Shown piece after piece: positions 43,506 to 51,957 of a DNA stretch of 64,000 nt. This DNA is from an uncultured Porphyromonas sp. GTDB lineage: Bacteria; Bacteroidota; Bacteroidia; Bacteroidales; Porphyromonadaceae. The DNA lies in NCBI RefSeq assembly GCF_938039215.1, contig NZ_CALHVI010000056.1, forward strand, positions 124,001 through 188,000, written 5' to 3'. The translations under genes and the position numbers were made by a program. Below the pieces are notes generated by a model, which was not told where the DNA came from, ran no database searches, and was given only the letters and a program-made list of their open reading frames with translations. Position 1 is the stretch's first letter; every line of letters starts with the position of its first letter.

Positions 43506-43756
43506 TTCCTAGGACAGCAACAAAGGGAAGAAGTTGTACTGCAACCTTATCTACGATAAAATTGGTACAAAGGAAAGAAAAATAACATTTATAAACAAAC
43601 AAGCACACTGGTGATTAATCACCCTTCTAGGCGACAAAGACAATATAAACGCTTTTCACACTCAAACTCTGAAACTCCACCTTCCTTCTATCCTGAAAGC
43701 ATGCCCACTAAAAGGCTTCCGAACTACCCAGAGAAGCAGATAAACAGAAGACCTCC

Positions 43757-43806
43757 CAATGAAAAGGAAGAGGAGCTAGGCAAACTGAATTGCCTTGCTC
43801 CTCTTC
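43757..43806 (-). terminator. terminator of the transglutaminase gene, with the same conserved loop
   Basis: Minus-strand stem GAAGAGGAGC...GCTCCTCTTC (43767-43806) around the identical core GGCAATTCAGTTTGCC, followed by CTTTTC. It lies 30 bp after the stop at 43836. Confidence 0.85.
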
Positions 43807-43835
43807 TCTTAGTCAGTCCAGTAGCTTTTGATAGC

Positions 43836-46556
43836 CTAGGGAGCGGTACACGTCTGCGTTGGTGCGGTGCACTGCTCCTTCTCAAGCGCAGTGATCACCT
43901 GATGTAGCTGACGACCGAGACCGATAGTGTACCCTTGGGAGTAGAAGACTACACGATTGAAGGTATCAGCGATGATGAAGACAGGGAGATTGCCTGCACG
44001 GAGCTTGAGCGAAGAGACAAGTTCGCTGAGGATCTTACCCGATTCATCACGACCGAAGACCGTCTTCGTAGGCAGCCCTACGAAGTCCTCGGGGCGATAG
44101 CGGCTCTGGCTCGTCTTATCCTTGAAGAGCAGGACAAGGCTACGATCCCAATGGTCGAAGGTCTCCCGCTCTGCGATGATATCCTTCAGAGCATGGTTCG
44201 TAGGCTCTTCGCCTGCACCAAGCACCCCGAGGATGTAGTAGCCACGCCCCGTAGTGGTGAGGACAGATTGCTCCTTCTCCTCGGGTGCGACGAACTGCTC
44301 TGCCTTAGTCAGGTCCTTCGCTTCACCAAGGTAAGCAAAGCGGTTCTCTGCATCGAAGCTACCGAGGACAGCTACAGCCGTCGTATCACGACGCATGACC
44401 AGCTCTTCGTCCGTCGTCTTACCTGAGCGGATATCGAAGGAGCGCATATTCACCAGCACACTACCACTGGCTAGACGCGAACCCGTGACAAGCATATAGT
44501 GTCCAGCGTCCATAGGTGCTCCGTCCTTGAAGGTCTTCGCCCATGAGGTACCTTGCTCCAGTCCATTATCCCCTTCGTCATAGGAGAGCTTCTGAAGCTG
44601 ACCCTTCTTGTCGAACTTAGAGATAGTGAACTGATAGTAGTACTTAGGATTGTCGATGATACCATTGTCCTGATAACTTAGGCGAAGCGTACCCTGTGGA
44701 GCTGCAGCTGCGGGACGAGCTACATCAAGGAGAATATCCTGCCAGCGACCATCAAGATAAGCCTGCACCTTGCCCGTGACCCCATCGATACGAGCGGGCC
44801 AGCCCATAGCACGAGCCATCGAGACGAAGAAGATGCCACGTGAGTAGCTATCTGCCTTGCGTGCCTTCCACACACCGATGGGCTCAATGGGATAATCCAG
44901 CGGATTATAGTCCTTATCGAGGCTGATCTCCTTCTGACACCACTGACGAAGGGCTTCGAGTGAGGACTTGAAGCTACGCTGAAGGTCAGCGGGGACAGCC
45001 TCACGGAAATACTTCTTGTAGGGGACGAGGGGTTCGTTAGCTACACGAGGATTGAAGATATAGCGCATCGATAGCTCCTTATCCGAAGCGAACTGGGGCA
45101 GGGGCTCCGTATTGTCTAGATGATCACGGAGTACCTCTAGGGGCACATCACGGAGGTCCTTAGCAGAGATCGCACGGAGGAGAGACTTAGCAGCCTCCTG
45201 ATCCTTGGACTCTTCGACGAAGGTACGGACGGCCTTCCAGTTGCCTCGTGCATCAAGATTCTCGAACTGCTTGTCGAGGAAGGTAGCCACGTAGCGCCCA
45301 CGGATAGAGTCTTCGAGAGCCATACGGCGGTTATTCTCTGCACGCTGAGCATCGGTGACCTCGGGATACTTAGCATCCTCACGGGGAGGAGTGATGAGGA
45401 GGTCTTCGTTGATCTTGTCCGTCGGACGGTACTTCAGCTGAAGGCGTACCTTCTTATCCTTGCCAAAAGTCACCTTCTGGAAGCCAAAGCGATAAGCACC
45501 CTTAGCATCGGGCTTACTCGCATAGACGAGCATATCCCCCTGACCTGCGGTGAGGAAGGTACTGCCCTTAGAGTCGGTGGTCTTGGTCGCTACGGTATAG
45601 AATTCTCCATAGTTGTAGACCTTGAACTCGACAGGGACACCGACCAGAGGACGACCCGAAGCATCGACGACAGACACATCTACTCGACCCGTATGGGCGT
45701 AGTTGTCGATCACATTGATCTCCGTATAGGTAGGAGTACGATCGATGATCTCCTCGGGTCCATCATAGCGACCAAAGGCCTTCGTATGTACGAGCATCGC
45801 ACGGGACACGGGGGCATTGAACCAAGCCAGATTGAGCACAGGCTCAGGCTCACAAGCTCCGAGGAATGCCCACTTACCATTGATCCAAGCTTCTACCCAA
45901 GCGTGATTGTCATCCGTATGAGCCCAGCGAGGAGTATAGACCTGACGGGCAGGGATGCCGACAGCACGGAGGGCAGCGACTAGGAGCGTAGACTCTTCGC
46001 CACAACGACCGTAAGCTGTACGCAGGGTAGCTAGAGGTGAAGAGGTACGGGAGTCACTTGGGGTATAGACCACGTGCTCGTGGCACCAGTGATTGACCTC
46101 GAGGACTGCTTGCTCAAGGGAGAGTCCCTTGACACGATCCTTCAGCGCATTGTAGAGGAAGGGGCGAGAAGCATCCAGCGCCTCATTATTGACACGGATC
46201 GGGAGGACGAAGTGGCGCCACTCACGATCGGGGACGATCTTACCCCAAGGCAGCTCTTGGCGAGCCTTCAAGGAGCTACGGACATTCTCTAGGAAGTAGG
46301 CTCCATCCCGATCAATGAGGTCATTGGTCGGCATGTAGGTATAGAGGAACGTCAGTGCATCACGCTCCTCGGCAGAGAGGGAGGAGTCGAAGATACGGAA
46401 GAGATCTCCCCGAGGGAAGGCCTTCTTCTTACGGAGGAAGTCTTGCTGAAGCTGGCTCTCGTGGATGGTCGTCTTAGCCACCTTGTGCTGAGCATAAGAG
46501 GCTGTCAGCGTCCCCGATGAGAGCGCTAGAGCCAGCGTGAGGATACGTAAAGTCAT
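43836..46556 (-). CDS. secreted transglutaminase-like protein
   Basis: The 906-aa product starts with a signal peptide (LTLALALSSGTLTASYAQ). A transglutaminase-core domain lies at about 140-245: Cys185 in YGRCGEESTLLVAALRAVG and His218 in DDNHAWVEAWINGKW, with an acidic residue in GACEPEP as the likely third member. It is followed by a carboxypeptidase-regulatory-like beta domain (DVSVVDASGRPLVGVPVEFK). A second region near 575-620 (SYSRGIFFVSMARAMGWPAR and DGRWQDI) looks like a degenerate copy of the transglutaminase core with Ser in place of Cys. The reaction is probably peptidase or peptide-crosslinking in the periplasm; the substrate is unknown. It follows cutC by 16 bp. Confidence 0.82.
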   Translation of the reverse strand: MTLRILTLALALSSGTLTASYAQHKVAKTTIHESQLQQDFLRKKKAFPRGDLFRIFDSSLSAEERDALTFLYTYMPTNDLIDRDGAYFLENVRSSLKARQELPWGKIVPDREWRHFVLPIRVNNEALDASRPFLYNALKDRVKGLSLEQAVLEVNHWCHEHVVYTPSDSRTSSPLATLRTAYGRCGEESTLLVAALRAVGIPARQVYTPRWAHTDDNHAWVEAWINGKWAFLGACEPEPVLNLAWFNAPVSRAMLVHTKAFGRYDGPEEIIDRTPTYTEINVIDNYAHTGRVDVSVVDASGRPLVGVPVEFKVYNYGEFYTVATKTTDSKGSTFLTAGQGDMLVYASKPDAKGAYRFGFQKVTFGKDKKVRLQLKYRPTDKINEDLLITPPREDAKYPEVTDAQRAENNRRMALEDSIRGRYVATFLDKQFENLDARGNWKAVRTFVEESKDQEAAKSLLRAISAKDLRDVPLEVLRDHLDNTEPLPQFASDKELSMRYIFNPRVANEPLVPYKKYFREAVPADLQRSFKSSLEALRQWCQKEISLDKDYNPLDYPIEPIGVWKARKADSYSRGIFFVSMARAMGWPARIDGVTGKVQAYLDGRWQDILLDVARPAAAAPQGTLRLSYQDNGIIDNPKYYYQFTISKFDKKGQLQKLSYDEGDNGLEQGTSWAKTFKDGAPMDAGHYMLVTGSRLASGSVLVNMRSFDIRSGKTTDEELVMRRDTTAVAVLGSFDAENRFAYLGEAKDLTKAEQFVAPEEKEQSVLTTTGRGYYILGVLGAGEEPTNHALKDIIAERETFDHWDRSLVLLFKDKTSQSRYRPEDFVGLPTKTVFGRDESGKILSELVSSLKLRAGNLPVFIIADTFNRVVFYSQGYTIGLGRQLHQVITALEKEQCTAPTQTCTAP

Positions 46557-46572
46557 AGGATGTATAGTGTTG

Positions 46573-47328
46573 TTAGTGTTCGTCTAAGGAAGCTAGTGCT
46601 TCAAGGGCTCCAGAGATCTTGATAGGATCTGTGAAAAGGTAGGCATATTCGTCGATGGTCACCGTCCCGCCCATGGAGACCCCTTCATGACGGTAGCGCA
46701 TGGGGCTGGGCTCGGGTACTCGGCCTGTGAAGTGGAATTCCTTCGCTCCAGTGATACGGGCAAGCTCAGCGATATTCTCGGGGGTCACACCTGCTCCAGG
46801 CATGATGATGATCCTATCTCCTGCCTGCTTGACCAGCTGAGCGATGACCTCTGCCCCTTCAAGCGCCGTAGCCTTGCCCCCAGAGGTAAGGACACGGGCA
46901 CAGCCCGCCTTGATGATATCCTCAAGAGCTGCCGAAGGATCACGGCACACATCGATAGCTCTATGGAAAGTCACGGGGAGATCTCCCGAAGCCTCGACGA
47001 AGCGACGAAGGAGGGGCTTATCTACCTCACCGTCGGGAGTCAGACAGCCGACTACGATACCATCGACACCGAGCTGACGAGCCATCTTGATGTCCTCAAG
47101 CATGGCTTCAACCTCAATAGGTGTGTAGAGGAAGTCCCCTGCTCGGGGGCGGATGATCACATTGAGCTTGATATCGACAGCACGGCGTGCAGCGACGATC
47201 TCTCCGTATGAGGGGGTGGTACCTCCCTCGGGTAGTCCTGCGCAGAGCTCTATACGATAAGCCCCGCCGAGCTGAGCTCGACGGGCGCTTTCGGCACTAC
47301 CTGCACAGTTCTCTATGCGGTATTCCAT
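46573..47328 (-). CDS. cutC: CutC family protein
   Basis: The 251-aa protein has the TIM-barrel CutC fold. Typical segments are YRIELCAGLPEGGTTPSYG, IIRPRAGDFLYTPIEVEAM, LGVDGIVVGCLTPDGEVD, VTFHRAIDVCRDP, VLTSGGKATALEGAEVI and IMPGAGVTPENI. It was named for copper homeostasis, but the biochemical role of the family is uncertain. It lies 6 bp after the fucosidase gene and 16 bp before the transglutaminase gene, so the three are probably one transcript. CutC often sits next to glycoside hydrolases in Bacteroidota, which suggests a link to sugar metabolism; this is inference. Confidence 0.9.
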   Translation of the reverse strand: MEYRIENCAGSAESARRAQLGGAYRIELCAGLPEGGTTPSYGEIVAARRAVDIKLNVIIRPRAGDFLYTPIEVEAMLEDIKMARQLGVDGIVVGCLTPDGEVDKPLLRRFVEASGDLPVTFHRAIDVCRDPSAALEDIIKAGCARVLTSGGKATALEGAEVIAQLVKQAGDRIIIMPGAGVTPENIAELARITGAKEFHFTGRVPEPSPMRYRHEGVSMGGTVTIDEYAYLFTDPIKISGALEALASLDEH

Positions 47329-47334
47329 AGGTGA

Positions 47335-48666
47335 TTACTTGAGCGTTACTTCGACGATGTAGTCAATAGCGTTGGCTTCCGAAGGAGCCTTATCGAAGGT
47401 CAGTGTCAGGCCTGCCTTGGTCTGGTGGAAGGGGATCGACTTACGAGACTCGAAGGCTACGACACTCTTGACCTTCTGTGTAAGCGGCAGGGAGAGCATG
47501 CGGCTCTTCCAAGAGAGGATGTGCAGGTAGAGCGTCTTGCCCTTCTGCGTCGTGACACCCCATTCCTGAGGAGGGATGCACCCTTCGCGTACCCCATCCT
47601 TGACCGTCACCCTGTTGGTCTTCATCCAGCGACCGATCTTCTCAAGGCGATCAATAGCTGTAGCAGGGAGGACACCCGAAGCCTCAGGGCCGATATTCAA
47701 GAGCAGGTTGGCATTGCGCCCTGCTGTCTCGACGAGCAGACGGATGAGGGTCGTATCGGACTTATAGTTCTGGTCAATGATCTTGTAGCCCCACATGCCG
47801 TTCATCGTCTGGCAAGTCTCGATGGGGAGCTTACTGATCGACTGCCCCGAGAGACCTGCGGTATTAGCACCAGGCACGTCGCGCTCGAACATCTGGAAGT
47901 CTTCACCCTCATGCACTTCGCCGTGGTGATTGTTCCCGATGAGGCAAGCAGGATTCAGGGCATGAATGCCTGCATACATCTTGTCATAGTGCCAGTCGAA
48001 GCCAGGATTCTCATCCTGGTCCCATTCGCCATCGAACCAGATAGCCTCAGCACCATAGTCCTGGACGAGTTCCTTGAGCTGAGCATTCATGAAGGCATCA
48101 TAGGTCTTCCACTCGCCATGCGTAGTACGCCCTGTGCCACGGCCCGTACGTCCGATGGGATAGTAGTCATCACGCGTCCAGTCGAGGAGCGAATAGTAGA
48201 TATGGAAACCTAAGCCCTGCTTGCGACATTCGTCACGGAGCTCGGCGAGGATATCACGCTTGAAGGGTGTAGCCTTCACGATATTGTAGTCACTATGCTT
48301 GGTGTCCCAGAGAGAGAAACCCTCGTGGTGACGGGAAGTGATCGTCAGATAGCCTGCACCCGAAGCCTTGATCGCTGATACCCACTTGGCCGCATCAAAC
48401 TCTGCAGGATAGAAGGCAGCTGCAGATTTAGCATACTCTGCGTGGTTCAGGTTGGCATTGGTCATATACCATTCGCCCTGAGCGAACATGCTATAGAGCC
48501 CCCAGTGCAGGAAGATCCCGAAGCCACGATCACGGAAGGTCTTCCGAGCTTCTAGATTTTCTTTGGTTGGCTGGTAGCCAGGCTGAGCATGAGAGAGAAG
48601 AGGAGTAGATACGGCTAGGCCGAAGGCCAGAGCGGCCATCCGAGTAGTAGTTAGTACACTTTTCAT
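47335..48666 (-). CDS. GH29 alpha-L-fucosidase
   Basis: The 443-aa enzyme has a signal peptide (ALAFGLAVSTPLLSHAQ) and a GH29 catalytic barrel: FGIFLHWGLYSMFAQGEWYM near residue 50, SRHHEGFSLWDTKHSDYN near 111 and AIWFDGEW with the expected nucleophile Asp212. It ends in a short beta domain. It should release terminal alpha-L-fucose from host glycans such as mucins or milk oligosaccharides in the periplasm. ATG 48666 is used because the longer in-frame start at 48711 falls in the -7 box. It is first in the run with cutC and the transglutaminase. Confidence 0.92.
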   Translation of the reverse strand: MKSVLTTTRMAALAFGLAVSTPLLSHAQPGYQPTKENLEARKTFRDRGFGIFLHWGLYSMFAQGEWYMTNANLNHAEYAKSAAAFYPAEFDAAKWVSAIKASGAGYLTITSRHHEGFSLWDTKHSDYNIVKATPFKRDILAELRDECRKQGLGFHIYYSLLDWTRDDYYPIGRTGRGTGRTTHGEWKTYDAFMNAQLKELVQDYGAEAIWFDGEWDQDENPGFDWHYDKMYAGIHALNPACLIGNNHHGEVHEGEDFQMFERDVPGANTAGLSGQSISKLPIETCQTMNGMWGYKIIDQNYKSDTTLIRLLVETAGRNANLLLNIGPEASGVLPATAIDRLEKIGRWMKTNRVTVKDGVREGCIPPQEWGVTTQKGKTLYLHILSWKSRMLSLPLTQKVKSVVAFESRKSIPFHQTKAGLTLTFDKAPSEANAIDYIVEVTLK

Positions 48667-48708
48667 TGTGGTGATGTTTGGCCCTCTCTTGAGGTTGATT
48701 ACACGGCT

Positions 48709-48716
48709 CAAAGATA
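48709..48716 (-). promoter_or_regulatory. -7 box (TATCTTTG) upstream of the fucosidase-cutC-transglutaminase run
   Basis: Minus strand TATCTTTG, 42 bp before ATG 48666; exact TAnnTTTG match. Confidence 0.55.
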
Positions 48717-48832
48717 GTCAATTATTGAGGAGAAACCTTAAAAAATTAAGATAGCACACTCCGTCTTCTGTTAGGGTATTCTAGAGAAAGATCTTAGCTG
48801 AAAAAAGAAAGTACTCAAGGGGGTAAAAAACC

Positions 48833-48939
48833 ACCCTACGGTAGGTCACTCCGAAAACCTATAGTGGGTCGTCCTTGCGACCTACTGTGGGTCGCTCCGA
48901 CGACCTACCGTAGGTCGTTTTGGCGACCCACTATAGGTA
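48833..48939 (+). repeat. five-palindrome element D (23-bp pitch)
   Basis: Five 15-mers are centred at 48840, 48863, 48886, 48909 and 48932, exactly 23 bp apart. Core triplets are CGG, TAG, CTG, CCG, CTA. Compared with elements A, C and E there is one extra unit (second position), and the last unit pairs best with the second: GACCCACTATAGGTA against AACCTATAGTGGGTC (compensatory change of CTG/CAG to TAG/CTA). It lies about 150 bp before ATG 49089. Confidence 0.9.
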
Positions 48940-49088
48940 TCAGATCGAGCCTTCCTAGAACTAGGGTATTGAGGTAGTCAAAGACAGGGGGGAAGTCTAC
49001 AGAAGAAGTGCTAAATTTAGCCTTCAAGAAGGGAGGGATAATATTCATCCCCGTCCCGAACGTTTTACCGATAAATAAAGCACAGTAT

Positions 49089-49793
49089 ATGAACAAAAAG
49101 ATTGGACTACTGAGCCTAGTTCTTCTCCTCGGCTTGCCCTCTTGCGAGATAGCTCGCATCAGCGAGGAGTTTGGACGCTCAAGCAATTCCATTGCCCGCA
49201 TCGAGCGAGGGATGAACCAAAGGCAGGTACAAGAGCTCCTTGGGCGACCCGACTTCCGGAGCTTCTCCGAAGATGGTACCGAAGAATGGGAATATCGCCA
49301 GACCTACGGCTCTCTTGGAGGGATGGTTGTCCTAGTCACCTTCTCCCCATCGGGAAGAGTGATCCGACTCAACACCTATGACAATGAAAGGTATAGACGC
49401 TCCAGAAACGACTACCCTAGCTACCCGAATTATCCGAATTACCCGAACTATCCCAACTACCCTAGAGATCGGGGAGACTATCCCTATGACAACCGTCAGA
49501 GTGAGCGGGAGAATGAGGAATGGTTCAAGGATGTACTGAACTCGGCACGTCGTAAGCCCTTCGATGATGATCGGGTCAAATATATCCAAGATGTCGCTCG
49601 AGACTACCGCTTCACGACCAAGCAGACCATCCGTCTACTGAACCTCTTTACTTGGGACAAAGAGAAGCTCAAGGTACTCTCCCATATAGCTCCTCGTCTG
49701 AGAGATCCATACAATGCTTACCAGATCATAGACAGCTTCACCTTCCTCGATGCTAAGGAGCAGGCTCGTCGTATGCTCGGGCTCTCTCGCTAA
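49089..49793 (+). CDS. BamE-like/DUF4476 lipoprotein (one DUF4476 copy)
   Basis: The 234-aa product has a lipoprotein signal (LLSLVLLLGLPSC, Cys19). Residues about 35-85 resemble the BamE/SmpA fold (IERGMNQRQVQELLGRPD then EEWEYR). A tyrosine-proline-asparagine tract follows (YPNYPNYPNYPNYP, about 110-125), encoded by a near-perfect 12-nt tandem repeat. Residues 145-232 form one DUF4476 domain (DDDRVKYIQDVARDYRFTT, LLNLFTWDKEKLKVL, RDPYNAYQIIDSF). DUF4476 proteins are common in Bacteroidota and have no known activity. It is paralogous to the next gene, 47 bp downstream. ATG 49089 is chosen because the in-frame upstream extension lacks a signal peptide. Confidence 0.8.
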   Translation: MNKKIGLLSLVLLLGLPSCEIARISEEFGRSSNSIARIERGMNQRQVQELLGRPDFRSFSEDGTEEWEYRQTYGSLGGMVVLVTFSPSGRVIRLNTYDNERYRRSRNDYPSYPNYPNYPNYPNYPRDRGDYPYDNRQSERENEEWFKDVLNSARRKPFDDDRVKYIQDVARDYRFTTKQTIRLLNLFTWDKEKLKVLSHIAPRLRDPYNAYQIIDSFTFLDAKEQARRMLGLSR

Positions 49794-49840
49794 GTACTTA
49801 GCTCACTCACCTCACCATCATACATCCCCCTATATCTATT

Positions 49841-51289
49841 ATGAAGATAACGACAGGGCTTGCGGCCTCTATCTGCATCGTCACGCTCGCCTCGTGCGGG
49901 CTGGGCAAGGCACGCCAATCGGTCAGTCAGATCGACCGAGGGATGACCAAAAGCCAAATCGTAGCGATCCTAGGTCAGCCTCGCAATAAGAATGTCCAAG
50001 AGAATAACCGAGAAGTATGGGAATATCGATTCCAAGACCAGCTCTCGGAGGCTGTCCTTGCGGTCAATGTGACCTTCGAGGATGGTCGTGTCTCGAAGTT
50101 CGACAGCAAAGAGACAGCCCCCCAGCAGCCAGCTACCATCCCCTACCCTACTCCCTCTACTCCTACGCCTCCACCTCCCGTCGTCATCCCCGATCGAATC
50201 CCTGAGCAGTACCCCGCTCCTCGCCCTGAGTACTATCCGGGACGTGGCTACCGAGATCGGTATGAGCAGGAGGCCGAAGCTCGTGCTTTCGAGGAGTTCT
50301 ATCAGGATGTGCGTAGTCTGATCTACACGAGGGAGCAGATCCAGTTCATCGAAGATGTGGCTCGCCGTAGCTACTTCTCCACGGATCAAGTCGCTCGACT
50401 CGTCCGTATCTTCTCCACAGACGATCAGCGACTCCATGTGCTACGCATCCTCACCCCCCGCCTCAGAGACAGCTACAATGCTTATCGCCTCATCGAGCTC
50501 TTCGACTTCATGAGCACTAGGGAGGAGGCTCGGCGCATCATCGAGACCTATGCTCCGCCCATGCCTCGCCAATATGATCCTCGCTACGGAGGTACCCTGC
50601 CACAGCAAGAGGACTTCGAGGAATTCATCCGAGGCATCGAACGTCAGACCTTCACCAAGGATAAGCTCCGCTATATCCGTGATGCTGCCCAGCTCAATAC
50701 CTTCACCGTACAGCAGACAAGTCGCCTGCTGAAGCTCTTCACTTGGGACAAGGAGCGTCTCGAAGTCCTCGAAGCCATCGCTCCCCACCTGCGTGATGGC
50801 TACAATGCTTATCGCCTCATTGAACTCTTCGACTTCATGCACGCCAAGGAGCAAGCTCGACGCATCCTCGGCTTCTCTCAGGATCGAGGCTCCTATGGGC
50901 GCTCCTTCTCCCGAGGAGGAGGTAGCATCCAAGAGCAAGTTGGGGAGATCGGTCGACGTATCGATGAGCAGATGAATCAAACAAGGGATCGCATCGGCCA
51001 AATGACCGAGCACTCTACGTGGTTCCAGCCTCTGCTTATCCAGCTACGTACCGAACCTTCTGTCGAAGGTCGCCTCAACCTCCTCCGCACCGAGCTCCGC
51101 TATCATCAGCTAACGACGGACCAAGGCATGCAGCTCTTGCGTACCTATTTCTCTACCGATGAGGATCGTCTCAGTGCCCTAGAGCTCATCGCTCCAAAGC
51201 TCTCCGACCAGTCGGCACGAGGACGCTTCCTTGATCTCTTCACTTACTCCGAAGGGAAAGCACGAGCTAGCTACCTCCTCGGCCTTTAG
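49841..51289 (+). CDS. BamE-like lipoprotein with three DUF4476 copies
   Basis: The 482-aa product has a lipoprotein signal (SICIVTLASC, Cys19) and a BamE-like domain (IDRGMTKSQIVAILGQPR then EVWEYRF, about 30-85), a Pro-rich linker (about 95-135) and three DUF4476 copies at about 150-232, 258-345 and 393-481. Copies 1 and 2 share DNA almost exactly around TACAATGCTTATCGCCTCAT (50474 and 50801), pointing to a recent internal duplication; copy 3 is divergent and lacks the YNAY motif. Compared with the preceding paralogue it has two extra repeats. An envelope role is inferred from lipidation and the BamE-like domain. Terminator at 51315-51353. Confidence 0.8.
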   Translation: MKITTGLAASICIVTLASCGLGKARQSVSQIDRGMTKSQIVAILGQPRNKNVQENNREVWEYRFQDQLSEAVLAVNVTFEDGRVSKFDSKETAPQQPATIPYPTPSTPTPPPPVVIPDRIPEQYPAPRPEYYPGRGYRDRYEQEAEARAFEEFYQDVRSLIYTREQIQFIEDVARRSYFSTDQVARLVRIFSTDDQRLHVLRILTPRLRDSYNAYRLIELFDFMSTREEARRIIETYAPPMPRQYDPRYGGTLPQQEDFEEFIRGIERQTFTKDKLRYIRDAAQLNTFTVQQTSRLLKLFTWDKERLEVLEAIAPHLRDGYNAYRLIELFDFMHAKEQARRILGFSQDRGSYGRSFSRGGGSIQEQVGEIGRRIDEQMNQTRDRIGQMTEHSTWFQPLLIQLRTEPSVEGRLNLLRTELRYHQLTTDQGMQLLRTYFSTDEDRLSALELIAPKLSDQSARGRFLDLFTYSEGKARASYLLGL

Positions 51290-51314
51290 GCCTTCATCCT
51301 CTTTCTATATACAC

Positions 51315-51353
51315 GACAGCGCCACCTAGGGAGATCCCCTAGGTGGCGCTGTC
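51315..51353. terminator. terminator after the DUF4476 genes
   Basis: Long stem GACAGCGCCACCTAGGG...CCCTAGGTGGCGCTGTC (51315-51353) with a short loop. The neighbouring GNAT gene ends convergently 15 bp away, so it may serve both strands. Confidence 0.85.
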
Positions 51354-51367
51354 ATTGGTATTTTAGA

Positions 51368-51859
51368 CTAAGCGAGATGCTTCTGGAAGGCAAGTCGTGG
51401 TGAACCATCGGAGACGTAGATCGTACCACAGTGCGTGAAGCCATTCCGCTCGAGGAAGCTCAGCATGGTCTGATTTGCCTCGTGGGTATCAATGCGTAGG
51501 TTCGTACAGCGAGCCGATACCCAAGCCAGTACTCGGTCAGCCATACCCTTCACCCGACCATCCGAAGCAAGGCGATGGACTACCCCGTAGGGAGTCTCAT
51601 CTAGCCAAGCTCCTTCGATATGCTGATAGGTGGGCTCTTCCTCCTGAGCGAAGTAGAAAGTCCCTACCAGCCTATCAAGCCCTTCCTCCTCACAGACATA
51701 GCTATGCCCCGAGGCTATATCCCTGAGGATCTGCTCCTGCGAAGGATAGCCGACAGGCCACTGAGCACTATTTCCTTGACGGATCATGAAGGAGCGAGCC
51801 CCGTCAAGTAAAGCCATGATCCCCGAGAGATCCTCGGGAGTACTGAGACGTATCTGCAT
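51368..51859 (-). CDS. GNAT family N-acetyltransferase
   Basis: The 163-aa protein begins MQIRLSTPEDLSGIMALLDG, the standard GNAT N terminus, and contains VGTFYFAQEEEPTYQHIEGAW, GVVHRLASDGRVKGMADRVL (the acetyl-CoA pyrophosphate-binding stretch, here in the degenerate RVKGMA form) and NQTMLSFLERNGFTHCG near the C terminus. The substrate is unknown. ATG 51859 is chosen over one at 51904, which would put the start inside the hairpin at 51889-51928. It follows the V-ATPase K gene and may be read through from that operon. Confidence 0.83.
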   Translation of the reverse strand: MQIRLSTPEDLSGIMALLDGARSFMIRQGNSAQWPVGYPSQEQILRDIASGHSYVCEEEGLDRLVGTFYFAQEEEPTYQHIEGAWLDETPYGVVHRLASDGRVKGMADRVLAWVSARCTNLRIDTHEANQTMLSFLERNGFTHCGTIYVSDGSPRLAFQKHLA

Positions 51860-51888
51860 CGAGATAAGAAGATCGCTAGAGATAACAG

Positions 51889-51928
51889 CTAAGGGCCATC
51901 TCACCTCAAGAGGAGAGACAGCCCTTAG
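51889..51928 (-). terminator. hairpin between the V-ATPase operon and the GNAT gene
   Basis: CTAAGGGC (51889-51896) and GCCCTTAG (51921-51928) enclose a second, inner stem (TCTC/GAGA, CCT/AGG). No U-run follows on the minus strand, so it may be a weak terminator or processing hairpin. Confidence 0.6.
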
Positions 51929-51957
51929 ATCTAGTGGATGGATAGGATCCTATACTC

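Larger units (their letters stand above)
43258..43835. other. A/T-rich intergenic region (578 bp) upstream of the fimbrillin-like gene
   Basis: More A/T-rich than its surroundings. It contains an exact palindrome GAGACAC-TAATT-GTGTCTC (43487-43505), a possible operator or hairpin, a short duplication of AGAGCCTTA near 43310-43330 and the transglutaminase terminator at 43767-43806. No clear TAnnTTTG box is seen for the fimbrillin-like gene. A 98-codon plus-strand open frame at 43611-43907 overlaps the terminator and the antisense of the next gene and is rejected. Confidence 0.5.
48667..49088. other. divergent intergenic region (422 bp) with five-unit element D
   Basis: Lies between the fucosidase run (minus) and the BamE/DUF4476 genes (plus). 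It contains the minus-strand -7 box and the repeat element at 48833-48939. No exact TAnnTTTG box is seen for the plus-strand gene. Confidence 0.6.

Noticed and set aside
43611..43907. 98-codon plus-strand open frame
   Set aside because: It runs through the transglutaminase terminator and into the antisense of that gene, with no recognisable sequence.
47425..48213. 262-codon plus-strand open frame inside the fucosidase gene
   Set aside because: Antisense shadow; it covers the conserved GH29 catalytic region and shows no domain.
48833..48939. Palindrome arrays as CRISPR
   Set aside because: Units are imperfect palindromes of 15-16 bp with 8-bp linkers, only four or five per site, scattered over seven loci; no cas genes are present.
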